Source of the DNA: Hyaloperonospora brassicae
Lineage: Eukaryota; Oomycota; Peronosporomycetes; Peronosporales; Peronosporaceae
NCBI GenBank assembly: GCA_947650285.1
Contig: CANTFL010001248.1
Coordinates: 104,011 to 168,010, forward strand
Direction: 5' to 3'
Length of the DNA: 64,000 nt
Within the stretch, counting starts at the first letter, position 1; each line of letters opens with the position of its first letter. The position numbers and the translations under genes were made by a program. This document shows positions 35,301-45,240 of the stretch, in pieces. The notes below the pieces were generated by a model that saw only the letters and a list, made by a program, of their open reading frames with translations, was not told the DNA's origin and ran no database searches.

Positions 35301-36649
35301 TCGCAAGGCACGGATTCAGGGAGCACGTCCTTAAATTCGATCAAATCCTTGTACAAAGGATTTGCCTGAAGTGACTCCCAGGATTGAGATGTGTATCGCT
35401 CAATCCGAGTCTTCTCATTGAGGACACTTTTGTCCATCGATGAGCTGCTGAGAACCCGTTCGTTCTCAGTAAATACTGTTGCCGACCGAATATCGGCCAC
35501 ATACTCATCCTCTGTGACGAGTATGCAGATCTGCTTGACTTTGCCACTACGCATATCACGCAAGAACCGTTTCGGTTCTAGCGTTGGCAACTGAGTTATC
35601 TCCGAAGTAAACTTCGGAGGCACAATCAGATCAAGCGTATAAGCGCCTACGCTTGGTCCGTCATTAACCAAGACGTTCAACGTCTCGGTTTCTTCCTGGG
35701 AACTTGCTTCCACAGGTTGCTGAGGGCCTGATCCCTCAGCAAGTGACTCTTGAGGAATTCCTTCCTCAAGTACGTGGGGACTTATTCCCTCGACGTCTTC
35801 CGACTGTGGCTGTGCAACCACAGTCAGGAACCGATCCTCTACGGTCGACTCTCCAGTCGACCTAGGATTTTCGTGTTGCCCCAGGGGGGCAACAGGTTTC
35901 TTTCTTCTAAGATGCTGCCCGCTAGGCATGCATCCATGTCCCGGTCCACTCGACTTATTCGAGTGGTGGACCTTCGGCGCAGCCTGTACCTCTGTACAGC
36001 CGCCGGGAGCTTGCTCCACAGTGTAGTGATCAACTACACTGTAATCTTGTGCAGTCGTGCTAACGACCGTACCGCAAGTGAGGCCATCGCACTCACTCGC
36101 AGAACATCCACACGCTTGTGGACGCTCCAAGATGTTCATCAGATGGCCATCTGATGAACAAGCAGCAGGCATCTTCACGGATCGATGATGCCAGCTCACT
36201 CTTTGCTCGTACTTTCTGAGCCAAGGTAATCCCAGGATGACATCAAAATTGTCATATAGATCTAGTACGATGAAGTCATCATCGTACTGTTCACCCTCTA
36301 ACGTGTAGTGGATTCCTACTACACGTTTCTCAACGGTTATCGATGCGCCTGTTGCAAGGCGCACCGTCATCCTTGTGAGGGGAATGTCGCGCTCAACGAA
36401 CTTGAGCCTACGACCCTCTAGTGACTGGCGACGAACAAAGTTGTTCGACGCCCCACAGTCTACTAGGGCACGAAGCGACAAATCATTTGTCGCTTCCAAC
36501 TTCAAGGTGATGAGCGAAACGTCATCACCAGGTGCAGAGACACACAATGATTGTGTATCTGGAGCAACTTTCGTCAAGAGATTTGCAAATTCTCTTGAGG
36601 TTGCTGGATCAGTGAGGCGCTCCGCCCCTACTGACCCCGACCATTTTTT
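31735..36649 (-). pseudogene. pol: pol: protease, RT, RNase H, integrase, chromodomain (disrupted)
   Basis: In sense order: protease with ALVDCGASNNFV; reverse transcriptase with MPQGLSNAPATF and the YFDD active site (near 34770); RNase H with VICYQSRQLQAGERNYPVHE and YTDHASL; integrase with an HHCC finger (H..H and CEVCQ) and DDE residues in MDFVFGFP, VSDRDPRF and TDGQTERANRVLEE; then an acidic linker and a chromodomain ([27 protein letters not shown]). Breaks: a TAG at 34556-34558 between RT and RNase H, a 1-base-type frameshift near 34300-34312 at CDASD, and a frameshift near 32955-32985 inside a G run after the integrase core. The homopolymer break could be a sequencing error. It makes the enzymes for reverse transcription and targeted integration; chromodomains guide insertion to modified histones. 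This copy cannot do so unaided. Confidence 0.9.
36609..36649 (-). promoter_or_regulatory. Candidate -1 ribosomal frameshift signal at gag-pol junction
   Basis: On the sense strand the heptamer A AAA AAT (36643-36649) lies in the gag frame as required for a slippery site. Eight bases later a stem-loop (36609-36634) begins, with TCAGT/ACTGA outer pairs and a GC-rich inner stem. The gag stop (36628-36630) is inside the stem. The pol frame is the -1 frame and is open through the site. The whole element is hairpin-rich, so the stem may be coincidental. Confidence 0.5.
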
Positions 36650-37775
36650 GATGGTCCGTCTCGCTGTTGCGGCTTCGCAACAGCGCTGGACCCACGCCCA
36701 TTGCCCTTTCTGGCAAAAGGTCGTCCATTTCGCTCAGTACTGTTTGGTACTGGGCGTGGAGCACTACACTCGTATGCGTAGTGCCCTAACTTCTGACAGC
36801 GATTGCACCTCTGCAATCGCTTGTTGTTTGAAGAGCGAGGTCTCTCGCTCTCAACATAACCGAGTTCCATTGGTTCTGGACCTCCGATCTCTTGTCGTCT
36901 CGGTGGACGATAAGAGTTTGAGCTAGCATGAGCCTGTCTCATGCTAAAGTCTTCCTGTTCCGCGGCTGATATCGCTTCTTCAAGCGTATTCAGCTCAAGA
37001 TGGAACAGGTGGCTCCTGACGGGCCCTTCTGCGAGCCCTTGCATGAACACCGTAACCAACGTGTGTTCATGTACTGGGTTAGCAGTTATACTACTCGCAA
37101 GGAGTCGTATATGTTGTGCGTAAGCGTGCACATCACTTTTACCCTGCTTGAGTTTCAGGAGCTCTGAACGAGCCCTGAACTCAGCCCGTGGCGGCTCAAA
37201 CGTTTGTATGAGCCGGGACATGAAGTCATCTAGCGACCTAAACACATTTGGGTCGCTACTCTCGAGTCCCAGGGACCAAGTTTTGGCACGCCCTTCCAAG
37301 TGGGTTGAGCAAATGTGAGTTTCATTTGCTCATTTTCGACGCGACGAGCCCTTAGGGCTCTGTCGAGTTCGACAAACCATAGTAACAGGGAGTCCTCCGG
37401 GACTCCACTGTACTTGGAGATGTCAACTTTCATGACTTCGGGACGACGCGCATGCGCCGTCCCGCCCACAGCAGCATGGAATTGCTGCTGTCTCAACAGC
37501 TCCGTCTGTTGAGCACCGAGTTCTCTCAACTGCTCGACCTGTTGAGAGCCTTGCTGGTGAAGCAAGGCTACTATCTCCCTCTCGAAAGCAAGTTCATTCT
37601 GAATGAACTTGGCAATAGCGGCATGTTGTTGGTCTCTGTCTAGAGACTCCAACATGGCGCTAACGACGAGTTCGCCTACGGTAAAACTCATTCGTTCTAC
37701 CGCACCCCATTCGATGTCACTCAAATGGGTAAACCCTTCACGCGTGGCGTGAAAGGTGTCTTCTTCATCCAACAT
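36628..37775 (-). pseudogene. gag: gag with CCHC zinc knuckle (frameshifted)
   Basis: It starts at ATG 37775 (MLDEEDTFHATREGF). The N-terminal half has a Gln-rich helical stretch and KVDISKYSGVPEDSLLLWF. The C-terminal half carries the capsid-like region (FMSRLIQTFEPP) and a zinc knuckle CNRCQKLGHYAYEC near the end. A single-base-type frameshift near 37285-37315 splits it into 37230-37775 and 36628-37299. Gag forms the particle that packages element RNA. It ends at TAG 36628-36630, overlapping the start of the pol frame. Confidence 0.88.
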
Positions 37776-37805
37776 GTTCGTGTTGGATGATGTGAGTCCT
37801 TGGAA

Positions 37806-37824
37806 GGACTACAAAGTGCTACCA
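37806..37824 (-). other. Primer binding site
   Basis: Two bases inside the 5' LTR the sense strand reads TGGTAGCACTTTGTAG. A PBS complementary to a tRNA 3' end must begin TGG, and the position is right. I cannot tell which tRNA is used. Confidence 0.5.
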
Positions 37825-37826
37825 GG

Positions 37827-38218
37827 TGTAACGGGGCACACCCTTGCGTAACTTAACGCAAGGGTTTTGGGTGCCCCGACAGACGTACACGTGGCAAGCG
37901 AGGAAGCGTAGGTAGGGTAAAAGTAGAACTGTTATATTAATAAATTAAGTCTTTAAACTACTGTCGCTTCGTTTGACTTAGTTTAACTATACTAATATAA
38001 CTGGATGTATGGTGACGTCTCGTCACCACTCATTGCGCGCGTCTTGCGGCGATTGGTGGGTTGATATCGTCAAGATATCAACCAATGAGCAGACTCTTTG
38101 GTCGACCCGTCAATATCACCACCATTGGTGATATTGTTAAAAGAATATTCAACATAATATTCTTTATTACCATTATCTTCTAAATGACAATTTCCATGTA
38201 ACGGGATGCTCCGTTACA
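37827..38218 (-). repeat. 5' LTR of the gypsy element (392 bp)
   Basis: It starts TGTAACGGGGCACAC and ends GCTCCGTTACA. It is nearly identical to the other LTR over its right half but clearly diverged and shorter in the left half. See the finding on LTR mosaicism. Confidence 0.92.
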
Positions 38219-41200
38219 TTGTCTTTATGACAATTCTAGTTCTACGCGCCATGGGCACACGCAAGTATTATCCTCACTGTTTACGTAAGTTGTGCTGTTG
38301 ATACCGAGAAAGGGAACTTACATATGACGGCACTGTGTAGTGGGACACTCTTAGTCCATGCGTATGTATCTTCATTATGGTTGATTTTCTAAGAAGATGG
38401 TATGGCTGGGCGCTTTTATCGTTTAATCGCAACTTTGCCAATCACGCGAGTCATGCTCAGGCTTTGGCAGTGCCATCACCTGTCTACGGAACCAAAGACG
38501 ACAGGCGTCGTGCGTGCGTAAGTGTTCCTACCAGCTCAGCTTTCCTCGGCCTGTCGAACGGTGGATTGAAGGGCTACGTTGACACAGGCACAATGGCTGG
38601 ACGCCGTATGTGCGATATATACTGCCGGGCCTTGGCTCCCGGTCACTGCACGTCAATGTATGCAGCACAAGTAGCTAGCAAGATACTTGCGATACAATTT
38701 TGAACATCTTCAGGGATTGTAAATCAGGATGAGGGTGCTTCCTGTGTACGGCAAATATAAAATTGGAAGATCTAGCCGAAATAATGTTTGGGAGAGATAT
38801 ATTATGGTTGCACGAGTTGTTGCAAGATTTTTGGAGAATGCCGCTTCCAACAGACCATGAAGGTACTACAGTCAACTGCGAGACCTGTTACATGTACGTT
38901 TCTACCTCACCTGAATGGCTGATAATCGGCATCTCAGAGGTGAGGTGCAGACTCCATGTGACAGGTGGAATTAGATGACAGAGATAGTCGGACGCCATTC
39001 GATTAAAATTCCGACACTTTTTTATTCCGACAAATATTTCGACAAATAAGTGAGGCCTAGTATCACGGAAGGAGTCTCTAGCAATGGAAATTAAATATTG
39101 GTATAAGTTTACCTACTCACTGAATAATGTTATGACTTTTGTTGGCGTTTAGTGCAGTTCGCACGCCAAGAGAAAGAGAGGAACAATCCTCGCTGGACAG
39201 TGCTTCAAGATGAGACTTAGTACTGTACAAGTACGAAGCTCTACCTGTAGTATAATAGTGCGGCTGGTACAACGAGGTGCAACAAAAGGGTAAATCAACC
39301 GGTCTGATGTTTTTAATTTTACGAACGAGACTAATCTTCAGGCGTGTTCGTGTGGGGGATTTCGTTCCATAGGTTAACTTTAGCATGTGTCAAGATCGTT
39401 GCGTCTGCTTATAAACACACTCGGCGACAATGAGAATATTATCACCCGTCCATTAAGTGAAATACTCGATCGTCGAAGTGCTAGCATGTCCAGGCTGAGT
39501 GAATTACTAAGATAGTCAAAGTGACGGCAGGTGCATTCTAAAGTTGCTGGTCTGTTCTCCATCTCATGTGCAGTATGACGTTCGCTGCTGTGTTTTTTCT
39601 ATCTCATGTGCATTATGACGTTATTGTTGATGTTTTGTTTATGTATATCATATGCATTCTGACGTTACAATTGCTCTTGTTTATGATGATGCTGTTATTG
39701 ATGTTGTTTTTTGTATCTCATGAGCAGTTTGACGTTATTGTTGCTTTCTTTACCTCGCGTTTGGTCTGGCGTTGTCGATGCTGTTGCTATTGTTGATGTT
39801 GCTATTTTTCTGTATCTCATGTGCAGTGTGACGTGATTGTTTCTGTTGATGTTTTGTTTTCTATCACACGTACGTTCTAAAGTTATTGTTGCTGTTGCTA
39901 TTTGGTTCTCTATCTCACGTACGTTCTGATGTTATTGTTTTTTTATTATTCCACTATTGTGTGATCTGTGACTAGACATGAAGATATCATAAGACGCTTC
40001 TTGAGACAAACACAATCTATTGTTTGGAATTTAAACCACCAATATATTGCTTATAGTCGCACAATGACTAGAAACATTTCTGACGTATCTATTTGATGTA
40101 CTTAGCATAGACAGCAGTCTGCCTTACTAGTAAAAACTGTAATGAAAGGTAAATTTGGTGTCGTATAATATGTGCAATATGGCTTGTGATTTAAATGAAA
40201 GTAGTTTTGTAGTAGATCTAGTTGCAAGCAATGCATTGTACGCCATAATTTTCTTGTTTAAAGCTTTTTCACTAAGGTTGCTGCATGTGTTCAGCGGTGT
40301 AGGCGCTAACGGGCAGACATTGCGTGAGGGAAAAGCGATAAATCAGAAGACCAGGCGAAGGCATGCCATATCAGGCACAAAGGCGCAGCGTCCTGGTACT
40401 CCATTGAAAATGTGTCAATCATGGCTATGTGTTACATATATAATAGAATCTCATCTTTCTTATGTAATGCAGCCTTTTTAAGATTCTCTCAATCTTGCCA
40501 TGCAGTGCCACTCTATAGTGCGCACCTTCTCTAGTAGTATGTCATACAAGACTGATCGTTGTGAGGCAAATATGTTTTAGCAGCCACTTCGTTACTTGAC
40601 TTTAATAGGAGATTCTAGCGTTACAAGCTTATATATATATTACTGCTCTAAAAGTAGGCGAGGCGCATGGACGAACTTATCCATTATAGCGACGAATAAC
40701 GCATCCGTGCATCAATGAAGAAAAAGTGTTCAACAGTTTTACTTAGAGGGACTTTGACGGAATAATTTTATCAATTTGTTTACTGCTGTAGACATGGCCG
40801 ACTTCGTGTTTGCTCGCACCAACAACTGAATCCTCATGTTTCTGTGCTGTCTTGTACTTGAAGTGTACGAGCGTTTATGAAGGATATATTCGCTTTAATC
40901 CAGCTATGACTGGGCATTTGTAAGCTGGCATATATAATCCAACATAATTTGAATGGTTATTTTATCGTGGCGATGACTTTGCGGTGGTGTATGGATACAA
41001 TAAAGCTCTACTAAAGTGAACATGTAATAAATCACAAAGGTGTCGACTTTGCCGGAACCTTTCACAATATGCAACATAGTGTATCGTAGACTTGGCACTC
41101 GTGTGAACATCAAACAAATTTGTGACTGCATTCCGACAAAATATGTCGAATGATATCGAAATGACTTTTATCACCCTACAATTCCGATTCGCTGAAACTG

Positions 41201-41865
41201 CGAAATGATAGATCATGTGTTAAATTTAATCAAATGGCAATTTGCTATTGGCCCAACATCGCATACTGAATGAAAATGGGGTTTTGTTTGTCGGATTTGT
41301 GTTCATATTCATCTATAAAAACAATATCGATCCTACCGTCCGCTTTAAATGATCGTATTTGCAATGTGATGTGGATGCGACCACATGATGCAAGCGGACC
41401 ACACAATATTGTCTACAATCCCGTATTAAGAGTGAACTTACTAATCGCGATCCAGTGATGTTGGTTCTGTTTTTTGCAAATCCGTGGTATCATTCTTTTG
41501 CTTGCCCCAAAAAAACTAGATGCAGGCCACGAAGAGGTGAAAGACACGTGACAGCCAACTTTGATAAACGATGTGCGAGTGAACATTGTTACAGTGATAT
41601 GTTTAATTGACAAGCATCAAGCAGGAATCCTTTTTTGCAACAAACGTTTCGCCGTTCCTTCCAGACAGAAGTTTAAACTCCCGACGTCTTCAAACTACTC
41701 ACCAGCAGTACATTACGCATGTTTTTGCCCCTAGAATTTCATGAAGTTTGACATTGTCTTTCATGACAACATTTAAGTGCGATCAGATGTAGATAATCTT
41801 GGTTGTACAGGTACAAGATCGCGAGACTCCTAAAGTGGTCAGGAGGCAAGGTGATCGAACATCAA
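38219..41865. repeat. Duplicated block, copy 1, right part
   Basis: It matches 60356-64000 with roughly 97-98 percent identity judged by eye, offset about 22.1 kb, and the match reaches the window end. Shared ORFs (38377-38703 and 40155-40481, +; 39117-39386 and 40904-41131, -) differ between copies mostly by amino-acid-changing substitutions or altered stops, so I do not call them genes. It contains an AT/GT-rich minisatellite (39545-39945). Confidence 0.93.
39545..39945. repeat. Degenerate minisatellite, core CTATCTCATGTGCA...TGACGTTATTG
   Basis: About seven imperfect copies of a core (TCTATCTCATGTGCAGTATG then ACGTTATTGTTG) recur at variable 45-90 bp spacing. The same array is in the second copy of the duplication at about 61690-62075 with scattered changes. 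Confidence 0.7.
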
Positions 41866-43689
41866 CATTTAGATTTTGGTACCTGGCAATCCTAACCCAG
41901 AACGGAAAACTACATATTCATATCAGGTACTTTAAGACCAAGTTCAATCGTGTGAAAGTGTTCGTACAATCTTATCTGTACCTACCTTATTCAAATGCTG
42001 TCAAATCGACCCGATTATATCAAGAACTGTAGCGACCGCCCAGATACCGACAAAGAATGTGTAAAATAAACATTGCACAATCACCCATTGTATATTATGT
42101 TCAATTATGTCGTTCGAATTCCAGTAAAAAGCTGACCTCATCCGCAATTGTGCGACCGCCACTCCACCACGAATACAGTCATTTCGAGTGAATATTGTTT
42201 GGTTCGTAGGCTGTATCTTAAATTTGCGCGAATCTTGTCTACCGAAGTACACATTACTGTTTACATTTTATTTAAATACTCGACAAGGATCAAAGCCTTC
42301 AGTTTGCTTTCGTTAAATCCATTTTTTACGCTACGCAGTGCGTAACCTAGAAATAGTATCTTTGTATTAAGTTTATTTTTTCGTCAAACTTACGTTACGA
42401 TACCAAGAGTTAACGTTTTTTATATAAAGAGGCCAGACGTAAAGGTAGCAGCAAATTGATTCTTTAGAGCTCAGATATGGACCGGACCGATCAACAAACA
42501 AAATTAAACTGAAGAGGTTTAGTCTTAGTACGATAGATAGCTCTTACATTAACAACAACAAAATGATTCAGCATCAAAATTGTTCTTTGTTACGTCGTAA
42601 CAAATTAAACTAATCGACAGCTTGACGTTCAAACATAAATTAAATCAGCATACTAGAAGGTGGTAAACATTAAATGATTACCTCACCATAAGGTTTCCAT
42701 ATGAAGCGTCGTAAAATACATAAATTAAAATAAGTCAATCGTTTGACCCTGTGCGGCTCCTACCTATACCAATTCATGTACTTATTTTTCTGTTTTGCGT
42801 ACTCTCTTCGCAAGCAAAATATAGCGTACATAGGCCTAGCTCAAAGAACAGCAATTTTCATCGAGAGAGCACATAGAGATACCGTTCTACGATGATGCCT
42901 GGATCATACCGTGCTTGCTAAATGATCTACTTGCTATAGCAGTCACTTTGACTGGCAAGTTGCTGAAACCGCTTCTTCAGAATCCTTTCTACTCAGTGAT
43001 GTCATCGCGAAAAAACTTAAGTACTACTAAAACCGTACGTCATTATTATATTGTACGAACACCAATCCGCAAGCTCTCATCTCTGTACGGGTGATTAGTG
43101 ATACCGCTATTACATGGTAGTCAGCTATAACTGCATCGGTGACGAATATAAATGTCGTATATGGTTGGATCATATCGTCATAACAAATCCGACTATTTGG
43201 ACGGTGCTTACATTTTGTACCAAATCATTGGTCTCCAACAAATGCCACAAACGCAAACAATTATTGAGATTCCTCTGTGCATACGATCTTTGCACGAGAA
43301 TTACTGAAATGCACCCGATTAAGCAAGAGCGAATACATATGTAATAAGTAATAGATGAGCCTTCCGACGGAGCCGGAGAACTCGCCCCATAACGACGGTT
43401 GTTGACCCCCCCATCATTTGCAATAGCCTTCAATAGAAATTCATTACACCGACAGTCAGATGTTTACTAGAATCTTGAGATATTTGATAATGTGAGATCA
43501 TCTACCTCGCGTCAATGTCCAAACGCCTGGCGCTACGTTTCTAAATTTGATTGCACATAAGTATTTCGGTGTTGTCAGCTTAACTTAATTGATTGTATGC
43601 TTGCTACAAAATGATGGCACACAGCTCTTGTTTGAATCGCAAAACGTTCTTGTAATCCTTTCCTATTGCGCCATTCCGAGCGCAATTAT
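41866..43689. other. AT-rich stretch, no gene seen
   Basis: Only short ORFs (77-87 aa) without motifs. Nothing recognisable on either strand. Confidence 0.5.
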
Positions 43690-44320
43690 ATTTTCATACG
43701 AACTCTGGGATACCTCCTCATGGAAATCGATGGTACGTATCTGATAGTATGGATTGATACTGGAGTTGGCTTGCTAATTCTATCATAAAACTGTACAGTT
43801 GGTAATGTATTAACGACATTACTGTGAGGGTTTCCTGTTACTTTGGCTTGATAGTGGAGCTGGTAATTCTATAGTCGAACTAAGCAAACAAAAGATCGAC
43901 GAAAGTATTGATTTGACAGTTTGGATTGATAGTGATGTTGGTTATTGACTTAACTATTTTAACCACCGGTTAGTGAAGTTCAATCGATAATTTCATGGTA
44001 CTGAACGAATTATTTGGTTTGATAAAGGGTTGATAATCAACCTTACTATTGAAAAGAATGATTGGTGGCGTTCCATTGATTGTTTATCAATACAGACTGG
44101 AAGGCGCTTAGTCAAATAGCCTGTTATGCGAAGTATGATAATGAATCGGCTTGCTACTTCTATCACTAATATGGATTGATGGGCTAACTCCTCATGGAAA
44201 TTATTAGTACGTTATCCGATAGTATGGATTGGTAATGGAGTTAATAGAACTAGCAATCCGTTTCATTATCATACTTCGCATACCAGACTACCCGCCTAAG
44301 CGCTCCTCAGTCTATGAATT
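43690..44320. repeat. Mosaic repeat with direct and inverted copies
   Basis: About 55 bp beginning CTCCTCATGGAAAT and including GATAGTATGGATTG occur at about 43721-43776 and again at 44186-44245. Arms of about 65 bp at 44090-44155 and 44252-44317 are inverted copies (sharing TATGCGAAGTATGATAATGAA). Motifs of GGATTGATAGT type recur between. It looks like a decayed non-autonomous element. Confidence 0.6.
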
Positions 44321-44754
44321 TAGATTTAACCTCAAACAGCAAATTCCATACTGCAGTCCACAAATTGGATCCTAACCACTCAGACAAGGGAAAACAAGTC
44401 TACCAAAACATGCATATACCAGAAACCTACACGCCATTCCCGAAAAAATATTAGCAAGTTTAATTAAAATCGATTTACAGAAAGTTACTTTCTCGTATTT
44501 GAGTTCGTATACACGCTAAGTAGTTGTGTGGGTTTCAGGTCGCACGTTAAGAACTTATACTTTCTTTGTCGCGAACTCCGAGTAGTCTTCGGCAAGTGTA
44601 AATATGCAATAATTGATCGGCCATCAATTCATGTCGCATTAAAGTGGTATTTTGATTGGACGGAGCCTCCGATGATTACATGCAATGTCCTACCAGTAGT
44701 ACAGTAGGGTTTTTCAATGCAAGCAAATATTTTTACTATAGTAGATTGGCGATC
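44321..44754. other. AT-rich stretch, nothing seen
   Basis: No ORF, RNA gene or repeat that I can support. Confidence 0.4.
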
Positions 44755-45240
44755 ACAACATTGATGCGATCTCGCTCTCCGCTGGCGCCCAGACGACCGA
44801 CTATCGGAGGATGTAATCTGTTTTCGTACTTATTGCTTTCCTCACCTTGTGTACCCGTCAATAGGGTGCGCTGCGCTCATCTAGGTGGACTCGTGTACAT
44901 GGAAAAGTTGACCGTGTTTGATATGGGCTGGTGACCGTGTAAAGTCTCTTTACCATCGGAGAATCATTAAGAGATGATCGATATGAGTCACCCGATTTCG
45001 ACGAGATTGCTTGTCAAAAGCTAGTGCTTGGTCCGATTGACCTTCTGACAAGTTCAGCCGACTTTCACATTGCCTTCTATTGCGTCGCTGCGGCCGATCG
45101 CAGTTTTGGGTTGCCTAGGGAGTCCTAATTTCCTGGTCGAACAACAACGTATATCACTTCTTTTGACGTATGTGACTTAAATGACGTTCAGTGGCCGATA
45201 ATATGGCCCGGAAGAGAAGTCGAACATTGTATTTATAAGC
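44755..45240. repeat. Dispersed repeat, copy A (related to 53095-53640)
   Basis: It shares ordered blocks with 53095-53640: GACCGACTA...CGGAGG, TTCCTCACCTTGT, AGGTGGACTCGTGT, TTGACCGTGTTTG, CGATATGAGTCACCC and TATCACTT. Similarity is about 70-75 percent by eye. No intact ORF. It is probably a relic of a transposable element whose coding part is not identifiable. Confidence 0.6.

Larger units (their letters stand above)
30219..38218 (-). mobile_element. Chromodomain Ty3/gypsy LTR retrotransposon, complete but inactivated
   Basis: Outer limits are two LTRs with TGTAACGG...CCGTTACA ends. The minus strand encodes gag (zinc knuckle), protease, reverse transcriptase, RNase H, integrase and a C-terminal chromodomain, in Ty3/gypsy order. 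A primer binding site follows the 5' LTR and a polypurine tract precedes the 3' LTR. Three frameshifts and one TAG interrupt the sense coding sequence. The 5-bp flanks differ (CGAAT before, TTGTC after), so there is no target duplication. The + strand carries a long ORF near the 3' end. The entire element is built of closely spaced short inverted repeats. Confidence 0.95.

Noticed and set aside
38377..38703. 108-aa ORF present in both duplication copies (also 60514-60840)
   Set aside because: Of seven base differences between the copies in this frame, six change the amino acid, so there is no sign of protein-level selection.
40155..40481. ORF shared with 62292-62717
   Set aside because: A TAA in copy 1 reads TAC in copy 2, changing length, and there is no motif or selection signal.
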